Shown piece after piece: positions 1 to 5,760 of a stretch of DNA of 6,609 bases. This stretch comes from Panacagrimonas sp052387335. GTDB taxonomy: Bacteria > Pseudomonadota > Gammaproteobacteria > Nevskiales > Nevskiaceae. The stretch lies in NCBI GenBank assembly GCA_052387335.1, contig JBQTJH010000268.1, positions 1 to 6,609 of the forward strand, given 5' to 3'. The notes beneath the pieces were generated by a model. It ran no database searches. It had not been told where the DNA came from and was given only the letters and a program-made list of their open reading frames with translations. The translations under genes were made by a program, and so were the position numbers. Position 1 is the first letter of the stretch, and each line of letters opens with the position of its first letter.

Positions 1-2
1 AG

Positions 3-827
3 GGCGATGACATATCACCCGCGAACTGGCTCGACTCGCATCGGCCCATCGAACAGATGGCATGGCACCCGGCAGAACCGCAGGTGATCCGTGATCGCGT
101 GCTGCAAGTGTCAGGCTGGATCGATCACGCCGGCGCAACGGTTTTCAACCTGTACCGACCGCCCCAGCCGATTCGCGGTGATGGCTCAAAGGCGGCACCG
201 TGGCTGGATCACATCAAGAAGGTCTATCCCGACGAGTGGAGCCCCATCGTCGATTGGCTGGCTTTCAAGATTCAGCATCCTGGGGCGAAGATCAATCACG
301 CGCTGGTGCTGGGAGGTCAGCAAGGCGTCGGCAAAGACACTTTGCTTGAGCCCATCAAGCATGGCATCGGCCCCTGGAACTGGTCCGAGATCAACCCCGA
401 TCAGATGCTCGGCCGGTTCAACGGATGGGCCAAAGCAGTGATCGTGCGCGTCAGCGAAGCCCGCGACCTTGGCGACGTCAATCGCTTCGCCTTCTACGAT
501 CACTCCAAGTCGTACATCACCGCGCCGCCTGAGGTGATCCGCGTCGATGAGAAGCACTTGCGCGAGCATTACGTGGCGAACGTGATGGGCGTGATCATCA
601 CCACCAACCACGCCACCGATGGGCTGTATCTGCCGTCAGATGATCGCCGCCACTTTGTGGCCTGGTCGCCGTGTTCACGTGACGACTTCGACGCAGGGTA
701 TTGGCAGCGTCTCTACAAGTGGTTTGCGGCCGGCGGCACCGGACACGTTATCGACTACCTGCGCAAGCTATCCCTTGAGGACTTCGACGCGATGGCACCA
801 CCGCGCAAAACGTCTGCATTCTGGTAA
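3..827 (+). CDS. Phage/satellite primase-helicase, ATPase part (5' end outside window, cut by in-frame TAA)
   Basis: The frame is open from the left edge (starting G-D-D-I-S-P), so the ATG at 57 is internal and the protein starts outside the window. Counting from that ATG, a Walker A motif GGQQGVGKDT lies at residues 86-95, a Walker B-like strand VIVRVSEA at 128-135, a sensor-1 strand VIITTNH at 179-185, and an arginine-rich DDRRHF at 195-200. This set and spacing fit the SF3-like helicase domain of DUF5906 primase-helicases, which unwind DNA at the origins of temperate phages and satellites such as P4. The domain is complete, but the frame ends at TAA 825-827 (after ...KTSAFW), while protein-like sequence continues in the same frame to 1151. 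The family normally carries on there, so this is probably a nonsense mutation (CAA, GAA or AAA to TAA). Family assignment is confident; whether the shortened protein works is unknown. Confidence 0.88.
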   Translation, partial: GDDISPANWLDSHRPIEQMAWHPAEPQVIRDRVLQVSGWIDHAGATVFNLYRPPQPIRGDGSKAAPWLDHIKKVYPDEWSPIVDWLAFKIQHPGAKINHALVLGGQQGVGKDTLLEPIKHGIGPWNWSEINPDQMLGRFNGWAKAVIVRVSEARDLGDVNRFAFYDHSKSYITAPPEVIRVDEKHLREHYVANVMGVIITTNHATDGLYLPSDDRRHFVAWSPCSRDDFDAGYWQRLYKWFAAGGTGHVIDYLRKLSLEDFDAMAPPRKTSAFW

Positions 828-1151
828 GTCGTCGCCGCCGGTGAGTCGCCGGAGTCGAGCGAACTGCGGGACGTGATCGAAGATCTGGGCAACCCCGATG
901 CGCTCGTACTCGAAGGCATCATCAACAGCGCTCAAAGAATGGCTATGCACGGCCTTGCAGATGACCTCCGAGACCGCAAGAACCGCCGCGCGCTTCCGCA
1001 TCGTCTTGAGCGCATCGACTACGTCCCTGTCCGCAACCCCGACGCGACAGACGGACTGTTCAAGATCAACGGCAGGCGCCAAGCAGTTTACGCACGTCGC
1101 GTACTGACCCTGGCCGAACAGATCAGAGCAGCCAGAAAGGTCGCGGCGTGA
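828..1151 (+). pseudogene. C-terminal remnant of the primase-helicase, downstream of the in-frame TAA
   Basis: This is the same reading frame as the ATPase fragment upstream, separated from it only by TAA 825-827, and it runs to TGA 1149-1151. The first GTG that could restart translation is at 873 and would give 92 aa. The sequence looks like a real C-terminal tail of this family: a conserved-looking LGNPDAL block soon after the break, a basic RDRKNRRALPHRLE segment, then YVPVRN and DGLFKINGRRQAVYA. No frameshift is visible, so rejoining needs only one base change. I see no good ribosome binding site before 873 and infer this is a broken gene end rather than a separate gene. Readthrough or sequencing error would restore a full-length enzyme. 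Confidence 0.8.
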
Positions 1152-1163
1152 TCTGCTGTTTGG

Positions 1164-1308
1164 TCACTCTGATCGGTGTAGTCAGTGAAAAACCATTGCA
1201 CTGTATTTACCTCTTTCACGCACACGCTTTGCGTTTAATCACTGACTTCACTGATTGGGTAGGAATTAGACGCAATGATTTTTCACTGACCACACTGACC
1301 GCACTGAC
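1164..1308. repeat. Iteron-like CACTGAC repeats downstream of the primase (candidate origin or operator)
   Basis: CACTGA occurs at 1240 and 1249, and CACTGAC at 1284, 1293 and 1302, each group on an exact 9-bp period. The reverse complement GTCAGTG is at 1181-1187. A related TCACTCTGA lies at 1164-1172. GTCAGTGAAAAA (1181-1192) and TTTTTCACTGAC (1279-1290) form a perfect 12-bp inverted repeat. Regularly spaced short repeats next to a primase-helicase gene are typical of iteron origins or replication control sites, for example those bound by the P4 alpha protein. Assigning this stretch to an origin is inference; it could also be an operator. Confidence 0.6.
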
Positions 1309-1544
1309 TGGAGACGAACGCAGCCGGAATGCCTGCTATCCCCTGCGTCCCGATCCCTTAAAAAATATCCAGTCTTCCCCGAGTGCTTTTCTTACTTCAG
1401 CACCAGCGGCGCCGGATCGTAGAAAGTCGCATCGATTCTCTACAGGCCTTCATATCAAGCGCTGCAAGCCCTTATCTATATGTGTTTCTCGCCATATCGA
1501 TTCACATGTTCCCCATTTATGTTCCCCCACCTGAGGCACAAACG
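1309..1544. other. Rest of the gene-poor stretch between primase and coiled-coil gene
   Basis: No convincing gene is visible here. The stretch holds an AT-rich patch around 1359-1369 (TTAAAAAATAT), a small inverted repeat GTGCT/AGCAC (1383-1387 and 1399-1403, 11-nt loop), and two pyrimidine runs TTCCCC (1509-1514) and TTCCCCC (1522-1528). The runs mirror a G-run pair at 5021-5039. A promoter for the downstream late genes is expected here, but I could not pick a convincing -35/-10 pair. Confidence 0.4.
1533..1536 (+). promoter_or_regulatory. Ribosome binding site of the coiled-coil gene
   Basis: GAGG lies 8 nt before the ATG at 1545. It favours that start over the longer in-frame opening at 1383, whose extra 54 residues are low-quality and overlap the gene-poor region. 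Confidence 0.55.
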
Positions 1545-2069
1545 ATGACTGATGAAACCGAACACGACGAATTGCAGCGGCTGCGCGAGCACAACAAGCA
1601 ACTGCTGTCTGAACTGAAAGCCGTGAAGGTCGAAGCCAAGACAGCGACCGACGCCGCAACAGAGGCGCACAAGGCACGTGACGACTGGAAGTCCCGCTGG
1701 TATGCCCTGGAAGTATCTGCACCGCTAGAACGTGATCTGCGCGACTGTGCAGTGGGCCCGTGGAAGTATCTGCGCGACACGGCGACCGAACTCGGCTTGC
1801 TCAAGATGGAAGCCGACGACGAAGGCATCGAGCGGCCGCAATGGTTCGAAGCCGACGGCAAGCCTGCTGATCTGAAGCGCGGCCTCTATCGTTTCCTGAG
1901 CGACGTTTACGACGCAGACAAGGTGCGCTTCAGCGACATCGGCCATAGCATTCGCGGGTCAGGGACGAGCGGAAGCGGCGCACCAACGGGCGGCAGCTAC
2001 TTTCCGCCGAGTCCGCCAAAGCCCGCCGAAGTCCAGCAACCGCCAGCGCCGCAGCTTGGTTTGCGATAG
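1545..2069 (+). CDS. Hypothetical coiled-coil protein just upstream of the capsid gene
   Basis: I do not recognise this 174-aa protein. The ATG at 1545 follows a GAGG motif and begins MTDETEHDELQ. Residues about 7-50 are charged and Leu/Ala/Lys/Glu rich with a heptad-like pattern, suggesting a coiled coil. The middle (about 57-130) looks globular and acidic, with WYALEVSAPLERDL, WKYLRDTATELGLL and RGLYRFLSDVYD. The last 40 residues are low-complexity Gly/Ser then Pro-rich (PPSPPKPAE, QQPPAPQ) and probably disordered. It stops at TAG 2067-2069. It sits directly before the major capsid gene on the same strand, where scaffolding or head-assembly proteins are often found, and a helical acidic protein with a flexible tail would fit. 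This is only a positional inference; a replication accessory protein linked to the primase is equally possible. Confidence 0.7.
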   Translation: MTDETEHDELQRLREHNKQLLSELKAVKVEAKTATDAATEAHKARDDWKSRWYALEVSAPLERDLRDCAVGPWKYLRDTATELGLLKMEADDEGIERPQWFEADGKPADLKRGLYRFLSDVYDADKVRFSDIGHSIRGSGTSGSGAPTGGSYFPPSPPKPAEVQQPPAPQLGLR

Positions 2070-2091
2070 CAGGACCGCCGCTCTAACCTCA

Positions 2092-2128
2092 AGTGCGCGT
2101 CATTGGTTTGTGACCAGCGGCGCGCACT
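2092..2128 (+). promoter_or_regulatory. Potential RNA hairpin in the capsid gene leader
   Basis: AGTGCGCG (2092-2099) pairs perfectly with CGCGCACT (2121-2128). Inside it, TGGT (2104-2107) pairs with ACCA (2113-2116) around a TTGTG loop, leaving a symmetric 4x4 internal loop. There is no U-run after it, so it is not a classical intrinsic terminator. It lies in the 138-nt gap before the capsid gene and might influence transcript stability or translation; that role is inferred. Confidence 0.45.
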
Positions 2129-2195
2129 CTCAAGCGCAGTCGCGCAACGCAGGTCCGCGCAGTAGCCCGGCCACGAATCAATCCACTTTTGATTT

Positions 2196-2200
2196 GGAGG
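2196..2200 (+). promoter_or_regulatory. Strong ribosome binding site of the major capsid gene
   Basis: GGAGG sits 7 nt before the ATG at 2208. It is the best Shine-Dalgarno sequence in the window, consistent with a highly expressed structural protein. Confidence 0.8.
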
Positions 2201-2207
2201 CCGCAAC

Positions 2208-3221
2208 ATGGCTACCACTCGTCTCGCGGACATCATCGAACCGTCCGTTTTCACCGCCTACATCGTTCAGAACTCGCTTGAGAAAACCGCGCTGATTCAG
2301 TCAGGCGCCGTCGTTCCGAATGCGGCTATCACTGAGCAGCTTCAAGCCGGCGCCGAATCGTTCAACGTCCCGTTCTGGCTGGACATCGGCAACGAAGAAG
2401 CGAACGTCGTCAGTGACGACCCCGCGTCGTTCTCTACCCCCAACAAGATCACATCCGGCAAGCAGGTTATCCGGCGCAGCTTCCTGCACAACTCCTGGTC
2501 AGCGATGAACTTCGCATCTGAGCTATCCGGTAGCGATGCACTCAAGCGCATTCAGGATCGCGTGCTGGCGTACTGGCAGAGGCAGAGTCAGCGCCGTCTT
2601 GTGAGCACGCTGCAAGGCATCTTGGCCGACAACGTGGCGAACGATGCCAGCGACATGGTGCACGACATCACGGCCGCGTCCGGCGAAGCTGCGAAGTTCA
2701 GTGCGGCCGCCGTGATCGATGCAGCTGGCACGCTGGGCGATGCGATGAGTTCGTTGATTGCCGTCGGCATGCACTCGAAGATTTACAAGCGCGCGCTGGC
2801 CAATGATCTAGTCCAGACGATCCCTGATTCTCAGGGCGGCTTCATCCAGACCTTTCGCGGCATGGCAATGATCGTCGACGACGGCATGCCCGTCGTGAAC
2901 ATCGAAGCCGACCCGGAAGAACCGGAAATCCTTGCGTATACGTCCGTACTGTTCGGCCCTGGCGCCATGGGTTACGGCTTCAGCGCGCCGCGCATCGCGG
3001 AGGGCACCGAAGTCGAGAACCTGCCGAGCGCTGGCAAGGGCGGCGGTCAGCAAGTGCTGCATTCGCGGATCAATCTGGCGCTGCATCCCCTGGGCTACCA
3101 GTGGAAGGAAGCATCCGTGGCTGGCGCAAGTCCGACGATTGCCGAACTTGCCACGGCGACGAACTGGGATCGCGTCGTTGAGCGCAAAGCCATCCCGTTG
3201 GCGTTTCTGCTGACGCTGTAA
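2208..3221 (+). CDS. Major capsid protein, gp13-like HK97-fold family
   Basis: This 337-aa protein has the features of the gp13-like major capsid family. It has an N-terminal LADIIEP.VFTAYIVQNSLEKTALIQSG segment, a FNVPFWLDIG strand followed by VVSDDP, a SGKQVIRRSFLHNSWS region, then the helix RIQDRVLAYWQRQSQRRLVS leading to TLQGILADN. The C-terminal half has VGMHSKIYKRALANDLV, GMAMIVDDGMPV and YTSVLFGPGAMGYG. It would form the hexamers and pentamers of an icosahedral head. There is no fused protease and no obvious long N-terminal scaffold extension. A GGAGG precedes the ATG at 2208. The stop TAA (3219-3221) shares its last A with the ATG of the next gene, implying translational coupling. The length fits the family and no damage is visible, in contrast to the primase and terminase. 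No portal or protease gene accompanies it in the window. Confidence 0.9.
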   Translation: MATTRLADIIEPSVFTAYIVQNSLEKTALIQSGAVVPNAAITEQLQAGAESFNVPFWLDIGNEEANVVSDDPASFSTPNKITSGKQVIRRSFLHNSWSAMNFASELSGSDALKRIQDRVLAYWQRQSQRRLVSTLQGILADNVANDASDMVHDITAASGEAAKFSAAAVIDAAGTLGDAMSSLIAVGMHSKIYKRALANDLVQTIPDSQGGFIQTFRGMAMIVDDGMPVVNIEADPEEPEILAYTSVLFGPGAMGYGFSAPRIAEGTEVENLPSAGKGGGQQVLHSRINLALHPLGYQWKEASVAGASPTIAELATATNWDRVVERKAIPLAFLLTL

Positions 3222-3667
3222 TGGCGAAGATTCAGCCGCCGGCCGATGCGGCCGAGCGCATCCGAGCGTATGCGGCTGACGGCTTCACGGTGCGCGGCAT
3301 CGCAATGCGACTCGGGGTCAGTTATGACCCCGTGTTTCAGCGGTGGACGGATGAATACCCGGAACTCAAGGACGCGATTGCGGAAGGCCGGGAACAGGAA
3401 CGGCATGCGCTGCACAACATGCTGTATCGCACCGCTGTCGAGGGTAAAGGGAAAGACTCGCTCCTGGCGGCGATGTTTCTGCTGAAGGCTCGCCATTCCT
3501 ACCGCGACGACGGCCGCGACGAACAGGCCGGCAACCGCGTCAGCATCAATTTCACTCTGCCCGGCCCGCAGCCGCTGGCGGATTTCATGGTGATCGAAAA
3601 TGGCGACGCAGGAACTGCGACTCAATCCCTTCCAGCACCGGGTGCTAAGCGTTCCCGAAGAGGTTGA
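3221..3667 (+). CDS. Putative small terminase subunit (DNA-binding packaging protein)
   Basis: This 148-aa protein starts at the ATG in the TAATG overlap with the capsid gene. Residues about 10-45 form a likely helix-turn-helix (ERIRAYAADGFTVRGIAMRL then GVSYDPVFQRW). A helical segment follows (about 46-95: ELKDAIAEGREQERHALHNM, then DSLLAAMFLLKARHSYRDD) like the oligomerisation region of small terminases, and the C-terminus is loose and basic. TerS recognises the packaging site and loads genomic DNA onto TerL. Its place directly before, and overlapping by 68 nt, an obvious large terminase gene is the strongest support. A short HTH protein of this type could also be another DNA-binding regulator, but the context argues for TerS. 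The frame is intact. Confidence 0.78.
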   Translation: MAKIQPPADAAERIRAYAADGFTVRGIAMRLGVSYDPVFQRWTDEYPELKDAIAEGREQERHALHNMLYRTAVEGKGKDSLLAAMFLLKARHSYRDDGRDEQAGNRVSINFTLPGPQPLADFMVIENGDAGTATQSLPAPGAKRSRRG

Positions 3668-4814
3668 TGGATTCCTTGGCGGCGGTCGCGGCGGCGGCAA
3701 GTCTTACGCGCTCGCGCTGCTGGCCCTTCGTCACTGCGAACAGCACGGCGAGCGCGCCCGCGTCCTGTACCTGCGCAAGACGTATGCAGGGCTGCGAGAT
3801 TTCGAGCTGGTGACGCGTGAACTGTTCGGGATGGTGTACGGCACCGCCGCGCGCTTCAACGCGGCAGAGCACATCTGGCGACTTCCGAACGGCGGCTATC
3901 TTGAGCTGGGCCAGCTTGAGACCGCTTCCGACTACAGCAAGTATCAGGGCCGGAGCTTCACGTTGCTGCTGATCGATGAGGCGGGCCAGTATGCGCAGCC
4001 TGATCTGCTGGACCTGATGCGCTCAAACCTGCGCGGCGCGCGAGAAATCCCGATTCGCGTGGTGATCGCCGCCAACCCTGGCGGCCCTGGGCATCACTGG
4101 CTGGCCAAGCGCTACGTCTTCAAGGCGGCACCGTGGTCGGTATTCCATGAGGAAAAATCCAAGCGGCAATGGATCTACGCCCCGAGCACTTTTGACGGCA
4201 ATCAGTTCATCGATGGTGATCAGTACCGTGATCAGCTTGAGTCGGCATGTCCGACCGATCCCGAACTATTGCGCGCATGGTTGACGGGTGACTGGGCCGT
4301 AAACCGGGGAGCCTACTTCGCCATGGTGCTGGACGAGTCCCGCAACGCCATCGATCCGTTGCAGGCAATGCCTGACGATTGGGATACCTGGCTGGCCCAC
4401 GACTTCGGTAGCGCGGCCCCGAGCGTTACCTACGTCATCGCACAGAGTCCCGGCGAAGAGCACGAGGGAAAGTTCTACCCGCGCGGCTCGCTGATCCTGG
4501 TCGATGAGCTGGCAGCCGTCCGGCGCGACAATCTGAACATGGGGCTGGGCTGGAATGCGCAGACCACCGGCGAGGCCATCCGCGAACTGTGCGACAAGTG
4601 GAAGATCAAGCCCGAGGGCGTCGCCGACGATGCCTGCTTTGCCAAGAGCGGACACAGCGCCGGATCGATTGCCGATGAGTTCGCCCGCGCGGGTGTCCGA
4701 TTTCAGCCGGCCAAGAAGGCTGACCGCATCACCGGCTGGCAGACAATGCGTCGGCTGCTGGCCGATGCCGGCAAGATAGACAGGCCGGGACTGTATGTCA
4801 GCCGGACCTGCTAA
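3600..4814 (+). CDS. Large terminase subunit, truncated by in-frame TAA before the last nuclease motif
   Basis: TerL is the packaging motor ATPase and headful/cos nuclease. Motifs seen: Walker A GGGRGGGKS at residues 27-35, Walker B LLLIDEAG at 122-129 with D126/E127, coupling motif IAANPGG at 156-162, then an RNase H-like nuclease domain with LAHDFG (D268), VDEL (D302) and VADDAC (D343/D344). The ATG at 3600 is the first start after an in-frame TGA at 3591, with GGTGA just before it; it overlaps the small terminase by 68 nt. The protein ends at TAA 4812-4814 after 404 residues (...LYVSRTC). The next 49 codons in the same frame are clearly terminase (YFWSTVPYLARD and DHAADACRYG). Family members usually have Glu, Gln or similar at the stop position, so a single GAA or CAA to TAA change would explain it. 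Without the final Asp motif the nuclease is expected to be dead, although the ATPase domain is intact. Confidence 0.9.
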   Translation: MATQELRLNPFQHRVLSVPEEVDGFLGGGRGGGKSYALALLALRHCEQHGERARVLYLRKTYAGLRDFELVTRELFGMVYGTAARFNAAEHIWRLPNGGYLELGQLETASDYSKYQGRSFTLLLIDEAGQYAQPDLLDLMRSNLRGAREIPIRVVIAANPGGPGHHWLAKRYVFKAAPWSVFHEEKSKRQWIYAPSTFDGNQFIDGDQYRDQLESACPTDPELLRAWLTGDWAVNRGAYFAMVLDESRNAIDPLQAMPDDWDTWLAHDFGSAAPSVTYVIAQSPGEEHEGKFYPRGSLILVDELAAVRRDNLNMGLGWNAQTTGEAIRELCDKWKIKPEGVADDACFAKSGHSAGSIADEFARAGVRFQPAKKADRITGWQTMRRLLADAGKIDRPGLYVSRTC

Positions 4815-4964
4815 TACTTCTGGTCAACCGTCCCTTACCTGGCCCGCGATCAGAAACGCGTCGAGGACGTGGACAGCACCGGCCCGGACCACGCAGCGGA
4901 CGCCTGCCGGTACGGCTGCCTCAGATTGCGCAACGCGGCGTCATTCCAGCGCTTCCGCGTGTAG
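4815..4964 (+). pseudogene. C-terminal remnant of the large terminase after the premature TAA
   Basis: Same frame as the terminase, open from 4815 to TAG 4962-4964 (49 residues). It contains YFWSTVPYLARD, VEDVDSTGPDHAADACRY and a short tail ending FQRFRV. The DHAADACRY block is the conserved last catalytic motif of the TerL nuclease domain (third metal-binding Asp) and normally lies near the C-terminus, so the full gene would be 454 codons including the stop. The last residues after CRYGCL may be a junction with flanking DNA. It has no start codon of its own worth proposing. Confidence 0.85.
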
Positions 4965-5020
4965 CCGATGAAAATAGTTGTCTTCCGAAATCTCTCCCAA
5001 AAGTGACATTTCTCCCCTGC

Positions 5021-5039
5021 GGGGGAACAAACGGGGGAA
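5021..5039 (+). repeat. Paired GGGGGAA motif near the element edge
   Basis: Two copies of GGGGGAA (5021-5027 and 5033-5039) are separated by CAAAC. A similar pair in opposite orientation (TTCCCC at 1509-1514, TTCCCCC at 1522-1528) lies upstream of the coiled-coil gene. Paired G-run repeats of this kind can be arm-type binding sites of tyrosine integrases; this is inference. Confidence 0.4.
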
Positions 5040-5053
5040 TACACAAAGTTCAT

Positions 5054-5074
5054 ATCGAATAATATTTATTCGAT
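5054..5074. repeat. AT-rich 8-bp palindrome at the element/chromosome junction
   Basis: ATCGAATA (5054-5061) pairs perfectly with TATTCGAT (5067-5074) around an ATATT loop. It lies in the most AT-rich part of the window, between converging genes. It may be a recombinase core site, a protein-binding palindrome or a weak terminator structure; it has no U-run suited to the latter. Confidence 0.45.
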
Positions 5075-5172
5075 TCATTATGTTAAGAAGAAAATATGGA
5101 TGCCGGTAGGGCCTAGGTCAGTGGTTCAGCCGAACGACGCGCGACCGCTCAATGTGGGCTTGAATCGAATCG

Positions 5173-5667
5173 TCAGGACCCGCGATCAATCTCCACCGAG
5201 CTGAGCTTGCCATCCGCGTACATCACGCGGACCACGTCGGTCTCACCCTCGAAGATCGAATAGCTCTGCCCACCGCGCTTGGGCTTGCCCAGCACCGCCT
5301 CCACCTCCGCGCGCGTCGAGCCCAGCTTGAGGCCCCCGTGAATCGGCCAGCTCGCGCCGGATACGCGAATCTGGCTGACGAAAGCCTGTTGGCCGTAATC
5401 CAGCACACGGATGCGCAGGCCGTCGCGATACTTCAGCGTCACCTGCCGCGGGAACGGCTTGACGTCCTTGGCCTCGGTATTGCCATTGAGTAATTGCACT
5501 TCTTCGGATTCGAATCCGCTTTGTGCCTTGAATTCGTCCACGGTCTTGCTCGGGGCCAGGGCACTGGACGCCGAGAACGCCCACAGATCGATGTCCCCCG
5601 GATCTGCACGCAGGCTTGCAGCGCTCAACATGGCCAGCAGGCCACCAACCCAGATCACAACTTTCAT
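5173..5667 (-). CDS. Small exported protein of unknown function
   Basis: I do not recognise the family. Two in-frame ATGs exist at 5673 and 5667. The GGGGGA directly abuts the first but is 6 nt from the second, so 5667 is preferred (164 aa). The protein begins MKVVIWVGGLLAMLSAASLRA followed by DPGDIDLW: a basic start, a hydrophobic core and a likely signal peptidase I site after LRA, so it is probably periplasmic. There is no lipobox cysteine. The mature part has GGLKLGSTRAEVEAVLGKP (about residues 113-131 of this start), a pattern like the turn found in BamE/SmpA-like small envelope proteins, then YSIFEGETDVVRVMYADGKL and a SSVEID strand; that resemblance is only suggestive. It lies 93 nt downstream of glnE on the same strand and is chromosomal by composition. 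The stop is TGA at 5175-5173. Confidence 0.78.
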   Translation of the reverse strand: MKVVIWVGGLLAMLSAASLRADPGDIDLWAFSASSALAPSKTVDEFKAQSGFESEEVQLLNGNTEAKDVKPFPRQVTLKYRDGLRIRVLDYGQQAFVSQIRVSGASWPIHGGLKLGSTRAEVEAVLGKPKRGGQSYSIFEGETDVVRVMYADGKLSSVEIDRGS

Positions 5668-5760
5668 TCCCATTCCCCCAGTGGTTGCGGATTCGCACTG
5701 ATCCGCTCGCCGCTAGCTTAATGGTGATTCACATACCTGCAAACGTAATCTGCTAGCGCG

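Larger units (their letters stand above)
4965..5172. other. Probable right edge / attachment region of the element
   Basis: This 208-nt gap lies between the converging terminase (+) and secreted-protein (-) genes. Contents: a G-run pair GGGGGAA at 5021-5027 and 5033-5039; a short hairpin TCCCC/GGGGA (5013-5017 and 5022-5026); a strongly AT-rich block 5041-5100 (14 of 60 G or C) with a palindrome at 5054-5074; then GC-rich sequence like the chromosomal genes from about 5101. The composition break and the change from phage to housekeeping genes place the element boundary here. Neither the core att sequence nor the integrase can be seen, so the exact edge is inferred. Confidence 0.5.

Noticed and set aside
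186..611. 141-codon - strand frame inside the primase
   Set aside because: Antisense to the Walker A/B-containing helicase domain; no independent support.
1148..1534. Open frame of 128 codons after the primase
   Set aside because: Low-quality composition, no ribosome binding site, overlaps the iteron repeats, and resembles no domain; probably chance.
1383..1544. Longer N-terminus for the coiled-coil gene
   Set aside because: The added residues lack a start with a ribosome binding site and do not look like the rest of the protein; ATG 1545 has a GAGG at the right distance.
3095..3700. 201-codon open frame on the - strand across the capsid/TerS/TerL junction
   Set aside because: Antisense shadow of three well-supported + strand genes; composition reflects codon mirror effects.
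825..4814. Element-wide genetic code change with TAA read as an amino acid
   Set aside because: The capsid gene ends with TAA in a tight TAATG coupling to the next gene, and reading through gives an implausible tail; two point mutations explain the data more simply.
5061..5088. Chromosomal dif site
   Set aside because: Only the XerD-side arm resembles the consensus; the other 11-bp arm matches poorly, so a full dif is not supported.
5411..5701. + strand frames opposite the exported protein gene
   Set aside because: The - strand frame has a signal peptide, ribosome binding site and coherent fold; the + frames have none.
5711..5758. CGCTAGC/GCTAGCG inverted repeat between glnE and the exported protein gene, considered as a terminator
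   Set aside because: Seven bp arms with a 34-nt loop and no U-run; too weak to call.
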